This document shows positions 8,981 through 17,001 of a DNA stretch of 22,084 nucleotides, piece after piece. The stretch is taken from NCBI GenBank assembly GCA_041687755.1, contig JBDNJM010000091.1:1-22084 (forward strand), given 5' to 3'. Below the pieces are notes generated by a model. That model was not told the origin of the DNA. It was given only the letters and a program-made list of their open reading frames with translations, and did no database searches. Source of the DNA: JBDNJM01 sp041687755 (GTDB lineage Bacteria > Planctomycetota > UBA1135 > GCA-002686595). Each line of letters starts with the position of its first letter. Position 1 is the first letter of the stretch. Both the position numbers and the translations under genes were made by a program.

Positions 8981-9002
8981 GGGGGGGGGGGATATGGGGG
9001 GG
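8981..9002. repeat. Homopolymeric G/C tracts (11 and 7 bases) just upstream of the cyclase start
   Basis: On the plus strand, 11 consecutive G (8981-8991), then ATAT, then 7 G (8996-9002). On the transcribed minus strand this is C7-ATAT-C11, ending 17 bases before the cyclase ATG and starting 19 bases after the kinase stop codon. Such tracts are prone to slipped-strand length change. They may alter expression of the downstream gene, or reflect a sequencing-sensitive site. Confidence 0.85.
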
Positions 9003-9021
9003 ATCTGCCAGCAGACGCTGG

Positions 9022-11421
9022 TTACGCGAGCTCGCTTTCGAGGGCGCTACGAACGCGCTGGTACTCGTCGTCCGAGCGCTCGACCAACGACTTCAGATCG
9101 TCGACGGTGCCGTTGCGACCGGCCATCTCGATCTGGAAGCAGAGGTCGGCGAGCCCCATGGCTCCGAGGTTGCCGCAGCTCGACTTCATCGAGTGAGCGA
9201 CCCGCTCGATCTCCTTGATGTCATCGCTGGCCAAGGCGGTCTGCAGTGCCGTCAGGCGTTCCGGCGTATCGTGCAGGAACATGTCGACCAACTCCGCGAA
9301 GAGACCGGGATCGTCCTCTCCACCGAGCTCTTTGAGGCATTCGATGACTTCGGGGTCCAAGACCTGTTCGCTGGGGTTGTCCATGATTGATTGGGGCTTT
9401 AACGGTATCGGGTGCGAGGGGGCCACCCCTTCACGCAAAGTTTTCGTCAGCAGCTCGCCGAAGGCGGGCTGCGAACTCTGTTGGTGCCAGCACAGATCGA
9501 CTCCGGCACGGATCCAGGCCTCCTCCAGGCCTGCGTCGGGCTGGGACATCAGTGCCAGAACGCGCGATTTCGAGCCGCTGGCGCGCAAGACCTCGCGCAG
9601 GTCCAACAGTTCGGGAGCGAGCGCCTTCACGGAACAAGCCGCGTCGAGAACGACCGCGTCGTACACGCCGTCCGAGAACGCGTCACTGAGTCCGCGAGCC
9701 CCGGAAAGAACTTCCACGCGCCAGCCGGCCTGTCGGCAGCGGTGCTCGAGCAGCCGCGTTCCGCAGCGCTCGCCCTCAACCAACAGCAGTCGGCCAACGG
9801 GAGCGATCGGGGGCGCCTGGGGCGCGGACTCCTCAGTGGTGACCTCCGCGGCAACTGCTGTCGTAACAGGCGCTCCTGAACTGACGTGCAGCAGGGCCTC
9901 TTGCAGGCGCTGAACGCGGACGGGCTTCGGGATCCAGGCATCGATGCCCAGCTCCGCGAGGTGCGCGGGGTTCTGCGCGCGCCCTGATGCAGTCAGCAGG
10001 ATCAAGGCCGGCTTCGGCGCGTCCGGCAGCGCCGCAATGCGCTCGGCCAGCGCGCGACCCTTGCCGCCGTGCAGGTCGTCGTCGATCAGAACCACGTCGA
10101 ACGCGGCCTTCTCGGCCACAGCCTCGGTGAGCATCTCGCACGCCTGCCCAGAGCTCTCGGCCTCTTCGACGATCAGCCCGAAGCGTCGGGTCGCGCCGAC
10201 CAGGGTCTCGCGGGCCGCCGCGCGTGCATCGACGACCAGCAGCTTCACGCCAATCAGCGCGTTGAACGAGCCCTCAATACCGGTCTGCGGACCCTCGGTC
10301 GCCTCGAGCGGAATCTCAAACCAGAACAGGTTTCCACCGCTGCCCTTGGCATGTGCGCCGAGGCTGCCGCCCATGACTTCGACCAGACCACCAGCCAAGA
10401 GCATCCCGAGGCTCAGGTCGAGTTCGGCCAGGTTCTCCAGGTTGCCGGGCGAGCTCTCCAGGAGTCGCGCAAGCTCGGCCTGGGTGTGCACCGGGGCCGT
10501 GTCGTGGATCTCGAAGCGCACCGGGCCCCTGCCCGGCTCGTCGGGCGAGGACTGCACTAGCTTGAGCTGCACCTCGCCGCGGTCCGTGCTCTGGATCGCG
10601 CCGCGCACCAAGTGCCGCAGCAGCTGCTCGATTCGGCGGCGATCGCCCCAAACCCAGTCACTGAGCTCCGGCGCCACATCGATCGACAGCTCCAGGCCCT
10701 TCTTCCAGGCGAGGGGGTAGAGCTCTTCGGCGATCGTGTCCGCCACGCTCCCCAGCTGGAAGTCCCGGCGGCGCAGCTTCATCCGTCCCGCGTCAATCTT
10801 CGCCAGGTCGAGCACGTCGCCGACCAGGCTGATCAGCATCCCATTGCTGACCTGAATCGTCTCGAGGCAGTCGCGCTGCTCGATCGTCAGGTCGGTGTCC
10901 GACAGCCGCGTGGCCGTGCGCTCGACGCCGCGCATGGAGCTGCTCAGCTCCGGCGCGAGCTCCGCTAGCAGCGTGCTGATCGACGCCGGCCGGCCACCGT
11001 TGGCTCGCTCGCGCCGCGCCTCGGCCGGCTTCGGAGCCGGTTCGGCAACTGCGGACTGCTCGGCCGGCTTCTGCTCGACCGGCTCTTGCTCGGCTGTCTT
11101 TTGTCCTACCGGCTCGTTCGTCTCAGGCGCAGCTTGGACCCGGGGCGCGGAAGCCAGCTCGACCCAGCGCCCCATCTCCCCCACGACCTTCGCGAGGGTC
11201 CGATCTCGACGCCCTCGGCTCGTCCACTCCCCGAAGGCCACCGCCCCTGCGGCCAAGCCACCGGCGGGCCATCCCAGGGCGAGCCCGGAAGCGACGCCCA
11301 AACCGAGCGCAGCCAGCCAGGGCAGGCCCCGATCCAGGGTCGATGCTCCCAGAACGGCAGGATAGTCCACGGAAACGGAGCGGACTTCTCGGTCCGAATG
11401 CTGGTTCATCGCGCTCGACAT
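9022..11421 (-). CDS. Membrane-anchored hybrid histidine pseudokinase with two receiver-like domains and C-terminal Hpt
   Basis: Numbering from the ATG at 11421 (799 aa). Residues about 34-66 form one or two membrane segments; about 95-140 is a repetitive Glu/Pro/Gln/Ala linker. The dimerisation helices (about 148-220) align without gaps to HisKA, including LTIEQRDCLETI and LDLAKIDAGRMKL, but the phosphoacceptor His is Pro157. In the ATPase domain the magnesium-binding Asn of the N box is Gly274 (HLVRGAIQST) and the G1 box DTGxG reads DTAPV (307-311). Receiver 1 (about 390-515) keeps Asp447, Thr477 and Lys499 but has D-A for the acidic pair. Receiver 2 (about 543-660) keeps Asp593 but lacks the Lys. 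The Hpt domain (about 685-799) keeps its phosphorylatable His723 in AHSMKSSCGNLGA. It probably relays rather than generates phosphoryl groups. The start is uncertain: GTG at 11460 and ATG at 11409 are alternatives, none with a clear ribosome-binding site. Confidence 0.88.
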   Translation of the reverse strand: MSSAMNQHSDREVRSVSVDYPAVLGASTLDRGLPWLAALGLGVASGLALGWPAGGLAAGAVAFGEWTSRGRRDRTLAKVVGEMGRWVELASAPRVQAAPETNEPVGQKTAEQEPVEQKPAEQSAVAEPAPKPAEARRERANGGRPASISTLLAELAPELSSSMRGVERTATRLSDTDLTIEQRDCLETIQVSNGMLISLVGDVLDLAKIDAGRMKLRRRDFQLGSVADTIAEELYPLAWKKGLELSIDVAPELSDWVWGDRRRIEQLLRHLVRGAIQSTDRGEVQLKLVQSSPDEPGRGPVRFEIHDTAPVHTQAELARLLESSPGNLENLAELDLSLGMLLAGGLVEVMGGSLGAHAKGSGGNLFWFEIPLEATEGPQTGIEGSFNALIGVKLLVVDARAAARETLVGATRRFGLIVEEAESSGQACEMLTEAVAEKAAFDVVLIDDDLHGGKGRALAERIAALPDAPKPALILLTASGRAQNPAHLAELGIDAWIPKPVRVQRLQEALLHVSSGAPVTTAVAAEVTTEESAPQAPPIAPVGRLLLVEGERCGTRLLEHRCRQAGWRVEVLSGARGLSDAFSDGVYDAVVLDAACSVKALAPELLDLREVLRASGSKSRVLALMSQPDAGLEEAWIRAGVDLCWHQQSSQPAFGELLTKTLREGVAPSHPIPLKPQSIMDNPSEQVLDPEVIECLKELGGEDDPGLFAELVDMFLHDTPERLTALQTALASDDIKEIERVAHSMKSSCGNLGAMGLADLCFQIEMAGRNGTVDDLKSLVERSDDEYQRVRSALESELA

Positions 11422-11931
11422 GGGGGGTGTAGCGGAGCGTGGAGAGCGCTCGCTAGGCACCTGATCGGCGCCCCGGTCAGCCGATCCGAAGCGGGCCTGA
11501 AGAAATCCTCGTGCGTCCGTCAGCCCGGGTCGGGATCGCCCTCGCCCGGCCCTCGCTCAGGCGCTCCGCAAGCGCCGGGGCTGGCGGCTGACCGCCCCCA
11601 TAGCGGCCGCAGCCAACTGCATGGGTTCAGTGTAGATCCCGCCACGGGCTCTAGACCCAAGCGCCTCGCACGCCGCCATTCGGGGCGCCGAGCTTCTCGA
11701 CCAGGCCCGCGCTCCTTCCGGGCAGGCTCCGAACCGCATAGCGCACCGGGACCTGCGTGCGCCCGGCACCAGCAGATCCACACTCACCCCATGCAGTTCG
11801 CTCACCAGGAGTGAGCCATTGCGCCTGACGCATTCCGTTCACGCGTCCTGCCCCCCCAACGCCGTCCGGCGGTGGGCCCACAGGCACCTGAGAGGCCCTT
11901 CGGCCGGACAGCCCTATTCCTTCAGCGCCTC
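11422..11931. other. 510-bp intergenic region upstream of the pseudokinase gene
   Basis: Both flanking genes run on the minus strand, so this holds the 3' end of the lipB transcript and the promoter of the signalling pair. No gene-like frame is convincing; the open frames are arginine/proline-rich. A small hairpin GGCGCT-5nt-AGCGCC lies at 11560-11576. No clear sigma-70 consensus was identified. If translation starts at the GTG at 11460, the region is 39 bp shorter. Confidence 0.5.
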
Positions 11932-11935
11932 TCAG
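11888..11935. terminator. 9-bp perfect inverted repeat overlapping the lipB stop codon (possible transcript end)
   Basis: CTGAGAGGC (11888-11896) and GCCTCTCAG (11927-11935) are perfect complements separated by 30 bases. The lipB stop codon (11932-11934) lies inside one arm. The position at the end of the last gene of the lipoate/dehydrogenase array suggests a terminator or 3'-end structure. There is no T-run, and the loop is long, so the call is tentative. Confidence 0.33.
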
Positions 11936-12558
11936 CCCGATCCGAATCGGCGCCGGAAGCACCGCTCTAGCGCGTCCATCAGCAGCGGATCCCCCTCCGG
12001 GGGCGCCACGTAGTCGCTGACCCGGCCCATCACCTCTGGCGCGAGGCCGCACGGCGCGAAGCGCGTGAAGTCCCCCAGCTCGCAGTCGACGTTCAGCGCC
12101 AAGCCGTGCCAGGTCACCCAGCGGCGGACGGCCACCCCGATCGAGCACAGCTTCTTGGCTCCCACCCAGACCCCCGTCCAGCCCTCGCGCCGGCCAGCGT
12201 CGATCTCCAGCTCCGCGAGGACGTCGATCACCACCTGCTCCAGGTCCCTTAGGTAACGATGCAGGTCGCGCCGCCCTTCCGGCAGCGCGAGGATGGGGTA
12301 AGCCACGATCTGCCCGGGCCCGTGCCAGGTCGCCTCCCCCCCGCGCTCGATCTCGAGCACCGGGATCTCCATGCCCGACCAGTCCTCAGCCGGCGTCTTG
12401 CGCCCCAGGGTCACCACGCGCTCGTGCTCGAGCAACAGCAGCTGGTCCGGGATCTCCCCCGCAATGCGCTGGGTTAATAGCTCCTCCTGCAGCGCGCGCG
12501 CCTCCGCATAGTCCATTCGCCCGAGCCGTCGGACCTGCAGTCTGCTGGATTCCACCAT
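11932..12558 (-). CDS. lipB: Lipoyl(octanoyl) transferase LipB
   Basis: A cytoplasmic enzyme of 208 residues, normal for LipB. It transfers octanoate from acyl carrier protein to the lipoyl-domain lysine of E2-type proteins, the first step of endogenous lipoylation. The signature RGGEATWHGPGQ lies at 72-83. GAKKLCSIGVAV supplies the catalytic Lys (probably Lys136). WHGLALNV follows at about 150-157, and the catalytic Cys170 sits in PCG. The start at 12558 fits the family N-terminus, where LQVRRLG matches the first beta strand. It is the last gene of the array, 64 bp after lpd, at the opposite end from lipA, although the two genes are often neighbours elsewhere. Confidence 0.96.
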   Translation of the reverse strand: MVESSRLQVRRLGRMDYAEARALQEELLTQRIAGEIPDQLLLLEHERVVTLGRKTPAEDWSGMEIPVLEIERGGEATWHGPGQIVAYPILALPEGRRDLHRYLRDLEQVVIDVLAELEIDAGRREGWTGVWVGAKKLCSIGVAVRRWVTWHGLALNVDCELGDFTRFAPCGLAPEVMGRVSDYVAPPEGDPLLMDALERCFRRRFGSG

Positions 12559-12622
12559 GCTCGCTCAAGCAGCGCGTGCGCGGGCCGAACCGGGGCGGAC
12601 TGCCCCGGCGCGGCAGCGCGAC

Positions 12623-14071
12623 TCACCGCTTCTGGTAGATGTGCACCGCCATCTTGTGCACCGCTTCCGCCGCTTCCATCATCGCCTCAGGCAGCGTCGG
12701 ATGGGCGTGGATGGTGCGCGCGATGTCCTCGGTCGTGGCGCCCATTTCGATCGCGAGCGTCGCCTCGGCGATTAGCTCGGTGACCTCGGGGCCGACCATG
12801 TGCACGCCGAGAACTTCGTCGGTCTTGGCGTCGGCGATGACCTTCACCATGCCCTCGGTCTCCATCAGGCTCATCGCTCGGCCGGACGCCGCGAAGGGGA
12901 ACTGACCGGTCAAGTAGTCGAGGCCCTGCTCCTTGCACTGTTCCTCGGTAAGGCCCACCGAGGCCATCTCCGGCGACGTGAAGATCACGGCCGGAACGCA
13001 GCGCACGTCGTACTCCTCCGGCAGCCCAGAGATGACGCCCGCGGCGACGAGGCCCTCCTTGCTGCCCTTGTGCGCAAGCATCGGCTGGCCCGCGATGTCT
13101 CCGACGGCATAGATGTTCGGCACCTTGGTCCGCATCTGCTTGTCGACGGCCAGGAAGCCGCGGTCCAGCTCCAGGCCGACCTTCTCCAGGCCCAGGCCTT
13201 CGCTGTACGGCTTGCGGCCGACGGTCGAGAGGATCTGGTCGCACTCAATCGTCTTGTTGCCGGCCTTGGTCTTGACCGTGACGTGCAGCTTGGCGCCCTT
13301 GCGCTCGTAGCCCTGCGCGAAGGTTTCGGTCAGAAGCTCTATCTTCATCTTCTTCAAGGATCGCTCGATCACCTTGACGCAGTCGCGCTCCTGCCCGGGC
13401 AGCGCGCCCGGCGAGCCCTCGAGCACGGTGACCTTCGAGCCCAGCTTTGCGTACATCTGGCCCAGCTCGAGCCCGATGTAGCCGCCACCAATGACGACCA
13501 GATGCTCCGGAATCCGGTCCGGCTTGAGCCCGCCGGTCGAGGACCAGACGTCCTTCTCGTCGTTCGCGAAGCCCGGGATCTCGATCGGCACCGAGCCCGT
13601 CGCGATCACGATGTCGTCGGCCTCAACGAGCTGCTCGCCGTCCTTGCCACCGCTGACCTTGACCGTCGTGCGGCTTTGGATGGAGGCGCTGCCGTACAGC
13701 ACCTTGCAGCCGTGGCTCTTCAGCAGGCCACCGACGCCGCTGGTCAACTTGCCGACGATCCCCTGCTTCCACTCGACGAGCTTATTCACGTCCAGCTTGA
13801 CGTTCTCGGCCGTGATCCCGAGCGTCTTCGCCTTCTCGAACTTCTCGAGCAGCGACCCGGCCGCGATCATCGCCTTCGACGGAATGCAGCCGATGTTGAG
13901 GCAGGTCCCGCCCAGCTCGGCTTTCTCGACCACGGTGACCTCTTGCCCCAGCTGGGCGAGGCGGATGGCGCAGACGTAGCCGGCGGGCCCGGCGCCGATC
14001 ACGACGACCTTGCGCTTCGGGGCGGAAGCGCTGGAGCCGGGAGCATTCGTTTGGGTAGCGGAGCTGACCAT
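12623..14071 (-). CDS. lpdA: Dihydrolipoyl dehydrogenase (E3)
   Basis: A flavoprotein disulfide reductase of 482 residues that reoxidises dihydrolipoyl groups on E2 with NAD+. An extra ~19-residue Ser/Thr/Ala/Pro-rich leader precedes the FAD-binding GAGPAGYVCA motif (26-35). The redox-active pair Cys57/Cys62 lies in GGTCLNIGCIPSK. An NAD-binding GGGYIGLELG follows mid-protein. The catalytic His457-Glu462 pair occurs in the C-terminal HAHPTLPEA. All key residues are present. It lies 37 bp downstream of the second E1-alpha gene and 64 bp upstream of lipB, supporting a role as the dedicated E3 of this complex. It may also serve other lipoyl enzymes such as 2-oxoglutarate dehydrogenase; no second E3 gene is visible in this window. 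Confidence 0.96.
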   Translation of the reverse strand: MVSSATQTNAPGSSASAPKRKVVVIGAGPAGYVCAIRLAQLGQEVTVVEKAELGGTCLNIGCIPSKAMIAAGSLLEKFEKAKTLGITAENVKLDVNKLVEWKQGIVGKLTSGVGGLLKSHGCKVLYGSASIQSRTTVKVSGGKDGEQLVEADDIVIATGSVPIEIPGFANDEKDVWSSTGGLKPDRIPEHLVVIGGGYIGLELGQMYAKLGSKVTVLEGSPGALPGQERDCVKVIERSLKKMKIELLTETFAQGYERKGAKLHVTVKTKAGNKTIECDQILSTVGRKPYSEGLGLEKVGLELDRGFLAVDKQMRTKVPNIYAVGDIAGQPMLAHKGSKEGLVAAGVISGLPEEYDVRCVPAVIFTSPEMASVGLTEEQCKEQGLDYLTGQFPFAASGRAMSLMETEGMVKVIADAKTDEVLGVHMVGPEVTELIAEATLAIEMGATTEDIARTIHAHPTLPEAMMEAAEAVHKMAVHIYQKR

Positions 14072-14108
14072 GGTTCGATGACGGCCGCGGACCGGCCCAG
14101 AGGGGGAA

Positions 14109-15230
14109 TCAGAGCGGGAATGCGCCGTCGCCTTTCTGGGCCTCGCCCAGGCGTTCGGCGACGCGCAAGAAGTCGTTGTACTGGGCCTTCAGGTGCATCG
14201 GCACTTCGGCGTAGATGTCCTCGACGAGGCTCTTGAGCGGGAACGGCTCGGCCGCCTCCTGCACGTGGATCTCCGCGTCGATCTTGGCGGTCAGGTCGGC
14301 CTTGACCTGTTCGATTCGGGCCTCGTCCATTTGGCCGCGCTCGGCCAGGAAGCGCGCGAAGCGCGGCAGCGGGTCGCGCTTGCGCCAGACCTCGACCTCC
14401 GCCTCGTCGCGGTACTTGGTCGGGTCGTCCGAGCTGGAGTGGCCCATTAGGCGGTAGGTCTTGAGCACCAGCAGCGAGGGGCCGCGGCCGGAGCGCGCCT
14501 GGCCGACCAGCGCCTTCATCGCCTCGTAGACCGCGAGCGGATCGTTGCCGTCCACCTCGTAACCGGGCATTCCGTAGGCCTTGGCCTTGGCGGCGTAGGT
14601 CACGCTGGCCGTCTGTGCCTTGCTGGGCACCGAAATCGCCCAGCCGTTGTCAACCAGCACGAACACCACCGGCACCTTCCAGACCGCCGCGAAGTTCATG
14701 CCGCTGTGGAAGCCGTTGGAGCTGCTCGCGCCGTCGCCGAAGAAGATCGTGTGGACCTCGTCGATACCGCGTTGCATGGCGGCGTAGGCGGCGCCAACGC
14801 CTTGCGGGATCTGGGTGCCGATGACCGACGACCAGCTCGGGTAGTTGGTGCCCGTGTGTTGGAAGTGGTTGCACATCTGGCGACCCTTCGCGCTGTCGTT
14901 CGAGTTGCAGTACATCTGCGCGATGTACTCACTCAGCGGCAGCCCGCGGATCAGGGCGGCGCCGCCCTCGCGCAGGCCGGACCACAGCCAATCCTTGGGC
15001 TCCAGCGCGAGGCCCGCGCCGACCATCACGGCCTCCACGCCCAACATGGACCCCACGAAGCCGACCCGCCCGGCCCGCTGCAGCTTGAGCATGCGCTCGT
15101 CGACCGTCCGCACGAACACCAGGTGTTCGTAGATCTCGGACAGCCACTGGGCGTCGTACTCGGGGAAGCCCTGGAGCGGCGAACCGCTCCAGTCCAGGAG
15201 CTGCTCGCGGATAACGGCGGTGTCGGACAT
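14109..15230 (-). CDS. Second E1-alpha subunit, branched-chain-type 2-oxoacid dehydrogenase (divergent paralogue)
   Basis: A 373-residue thiamine-diphosphate (TPP) dehydrogenase alpha subunit. The TPP-binding motif starts with GDGASSSNGFHSG (165-177) and ends at Asn195 in VDN, as the family requires. The loop GHSSSDDPTKYR (263-274) is typical of branched-chain rather than pyruvate enzymes. It is a paralogue of the E1-alpha at 18304-19422; both end in GDG(A/E)FPL. It differs where canonical members have P-S-Y-R: here S-G-L-R (84-87), so the Tyr next to the TPP-contacting Arg is Leu86. It lies 15 bp after E2 and 37 bp before E3, with no E1-beta of its own nearby, so it would have to pair with the single E1-beta of the array or with one encoded elsewhere. 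Substrate is not predictable. Confidence 0.9.
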   Translation of the reverse strand: MSDTAVIREQLLDWSGSPLQGFPEYDAQWLSEIYEHLVFVRTVDERMLKLQRAGRVGFVGSMLGVEAVMVGAGLALEPKDWLWSGLREGGAALIRGLPLSEYIAQMYCNSNDSAKGRQMCNHFQHTGTNYPSWSSVIGTQIPQGVGAAYAAMQRGIDEVHTIFFGDGASSSNGFHSGMNFAAVWKVPVVFVLVDNGWAISVPSKAQTASVTYAAKAKAYGMPGYEVDGNDPLAVYEAMKALVGQARSGRGPSLLVLKTYRLMGHSSSDDPTKYRDEAEVEVWRKRDPLPRFARFLAERGQMDEARIEQVKADLTAKIDAEIHVQEAAEPFPLKSLVEDIYAEVPMHLKAQYNDFLRVAERLGEAQKGDGAFPL

Positions 15231-15245
15231 GGCGTCGGGGGGAGC

Positions 15246-16919
15246 CTAGAGGCTCAGCAGACCGGGATCTTCGAGCAGCTGCTTCACCCGCACCAGGAAC
15301 CGCGCGCCATCCGCGCCGTCCGCCAGGCGGTGATCGACGCTGCAGGACAGGTTCATGTACTGGCGCACCTCGAACTGGTCGCCCTCGGGCGTCTCGACCA
15401 CCCCGGGGCGCTTCATGATGCGGTGCACGCCCATGATCGCGACTTCAGGGAAGTTGATGATCGGCGTCGCCAGGATGCCCCCAATGTTGCCAGCGTTCGA
15501 GATAGTGAACGTGCTGCCGGTCATCTCTTCGGACTTGGCCTTGCCCTCGCGGGTGCGCGTCGTCACGTCGTTCATCTCCGCCGCGATCTGCAGCAGGCCC
15601 TTGGCCTGAACGTCGCGGACGACGGGAACGATCAGCCCGTTGGGCGTGTCGGTCGCGACGCCGAGGTCGGCGAAGTTGTACTGGACGATCTCGTTGGTCG
15701 ACTCGTCGAGCTTCGCGTTGAGCATTGGGAAGTCCTTCAGCGCCAGCGCCGTGGCCTTCATGATGAACGGCATGAAGGTCACCTTGATGCCCTTCTCCGC
15801 TCCTATAGCCTTCGCGCGCAGGCGCAGGGCGACGAGTTCGGTCACGTCGAGTTCCTCGACGACCGTGAAGTGCGGCGCCGTGTACATCGAGCGCGACATC
15901 GCTTCCGCGATCTTGCGCCGCACGCCGCGGAACGGGATGCGCGTCTCGCGCTCGGTCGGATCGAGCTGAACCGCCGGGCGCGGCGCCGGGGCGGGCGCGG
16001 CCGCAGCAGCAGCAGCCGGCTTCGAGGCCGGGGGCGCAACGGGCGCGAGCGTGCCGCCGCCGGCGAAGGACTCGACGTCGGCGCGACGGATCACGCCGTT
16101 GCGACCGCTGCCGGGGACCTGAGAGAGCTCGATGCCCAGCTCGCGGGCGACGCGGCGCGCGCTCGGCACGGCCAGCACTTTGCCGGCGGGGCGTTCGATG
16201 ACCGCCGTCGCAGAGGAGCTGAAGCTGGACGCGCCGTTGGTGCCGCCAGCCGCAGCCGCAGCCGTGGCAACGGGTGCAGCAGCGGGTGCAGCAGCGGGTG
16301 CACTCATCGGGGCACTCATCGGAGCACTGACCGGGGCTGCAGCGCCGCCGCCCGCTCCCTCCAACACGAAGATCACGCTGCCGACCGGAACCACGTCGCC
16401 TTCAGCGGCGAGCAGCTCCGTGATCACCCCGGCACGCGGCGCCGGCACTTCCACTGTCGCCTTGTCCGTCATGACCTCGACGATCGCCTGGTGCTCGTCG
16501 ACCTCGGTGCCCGCCGAGACCAGCCACTTCACGATCTCACCCTCGGCGATGCCCTCGCCGATGTCCGGCAGCTTGAACTCGAGTCGCGCGCCCCCACCGG
16601 CGGCGGGCGCGGCTGCGGGTGCCGCGGCGGCGGGCGCGGCGGCGGCGGGCTCAGGCGCCGCCGGTGCCGCAGCCCCGGATGCCCCATCGTCCAGCACGAA
16701 GATCACGCTGCCCACGGGAACCACGTCCCCCTCGGCGGCGTTGATCGAGGTGATCTTGCCCGCGCGCGGCGCCGGGACTTCGACCGTCGCCTTGTCCGTC
16801 ATCACTTCGACGACGGCCTGGTGCTCTTCGACAATGTCGCCCTCGGCGACGAGCCACTTGACGATCTCGCCTTCGGCGATGCCTTCACCGATGTCGGGAA
16901 GCTTGAACTCGAGTGCCAT
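15246..16919 (-). CDS. Dihydrolipoamide acyltransferase (E2) of a branched-chain-type 2-oxoacid dehydrogenase, two lipoyl domains
   Basis: A 557-residue E2 core protein. Two lipoyl domains (about 2-77 and 112-187) each carry VMTDKATVEVP, giving lipoylation sites Lys43 and Lys153. Alanine/proline-rich flexible linkers follow each domain. The peripheral-subunit-binding domain is about 248-286 (VPSARRVARELG...GSGRNGVIRRADV). The catalytic acyltransferase domain runs from about 325 to the end, with the active-site motif SVDHRLADG giving His530 and Asp534. It forms the multimeric core that binds E1 and E3 and passes the acyl group to CoA. Two lipoyl domains are more than the single one common in branched-chain E2s. 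It starts 189 bp after the E1-beta stop, a wide gap holding a strong palindrome, and ends 15 bp before the second E1-alpha. Acyl specificity is inferred from the E1 subunits. Confidence 0.94.
   Translation of the reverse strand: MALEFKLPDIGEGIAEGEIVKWLVAEGDIVEEHQAVVEVMTDKATVEVPAPRAGKITSINAAEGDVVPVGSVIFVLDDGASGAAAPAAPEPAAAAPAAAAPAAAPAAGGGARLEFKLPDIGEGIAEGEIVKWLVSAGTEVDEHQAIVEVMTDKATVEVPAPRAGVITELLAAEGDVVPVGSVIFVLEGAGGGAAAPVSAPMSAPMSAPAAAPAAAPVATAAAAAGGTNGASSFSSSATAVIERPAGKVLAVPSARRVARELGIELSQVPGSGRNGVIRRADVESFAGGGTLAPVAPPASKPAAAAAAAPAPAPRPAVQLDPTERETRIPFRGVRRKIAEAMSRSMYTAPHFTVVEELDVTELVALRLRAKAIGAEKGIKVTFMPFIMKATALALKDFPMLNAKLDESTNEIVQYNFADLGVATDTPNGLIVPVVRDVQAKGLLQIAAEMNDVTTRTREGKAKSEEMTGSTFTISNAGNIGGILATPIINFPEVAIMGVHRIMKRPGVVETPEGDQFEVRQYMNLSCSVDHRLADGADGARFLVRVKQLLEDPGLLSL
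16272..16331. repeat. Five in-frame 12-bp tandem units in the E2 linker
   Basis: Five consecutive 12-base units (GGGTGCAGCAGC twice, then ACTCAT/ACTGAC-ending variants) encode four-residue units of the APAA and APMS type between the second lipoyl domain and the subunit-binding domain of E2. In-frame slippage would change the length of the swinging-arm linker without breaking the gene. Confidence 0.75.
16362..16583 (-). repeat. Second copy of the duplicated lipoyl-domain segment in E2
   Basis: E2 residues 113-186 match residues 3-76 (bases 16692-16913) without gaps. By direct count, 64 of 74 positions are identical, including an uninterrupted 18-residue block around the lipoylated Lys. This indicates internal duplication kept similar by recent origin, gene conversion or strong selection. 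Confidence 0.88.
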
Positions 16920-17001
16920 GGAATCTCTAGGTGTGTGCGGAGGTCGCGGGCGAGGAGGCCGGCGGCCCCGGTAGCGGGGCGCTCGGCGGAATGAAGGGGG
17001 T

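Noticed and set aside
9022..9385. Separate small Hpt gene starting at the internal ATG (9385)
   Set aside because: The frame is continuous with the receiver domains and no ribosome-binding site precedes the internal ATG, so a fused Hpt is simpler; internal initiation cannot be excluded.
12800..14236. 478-codon plus-strand open frame opposite lpd
   Set aside because: Antisense shadow of dihydrolipoyl dehydrogenase; the translation is Leu/Arg/Asp/His-rich without motifs.
14706..16994. 762-codon open frame on the plus strand opposite E2 and the second E1-alpha
   Set aside because: It is antisense to two well-supported enzymes. Its translation is rich in Arg, His, Ala and Gly with no recognisable domain, as expected when the minus-strand genes have GC-rich third positions.
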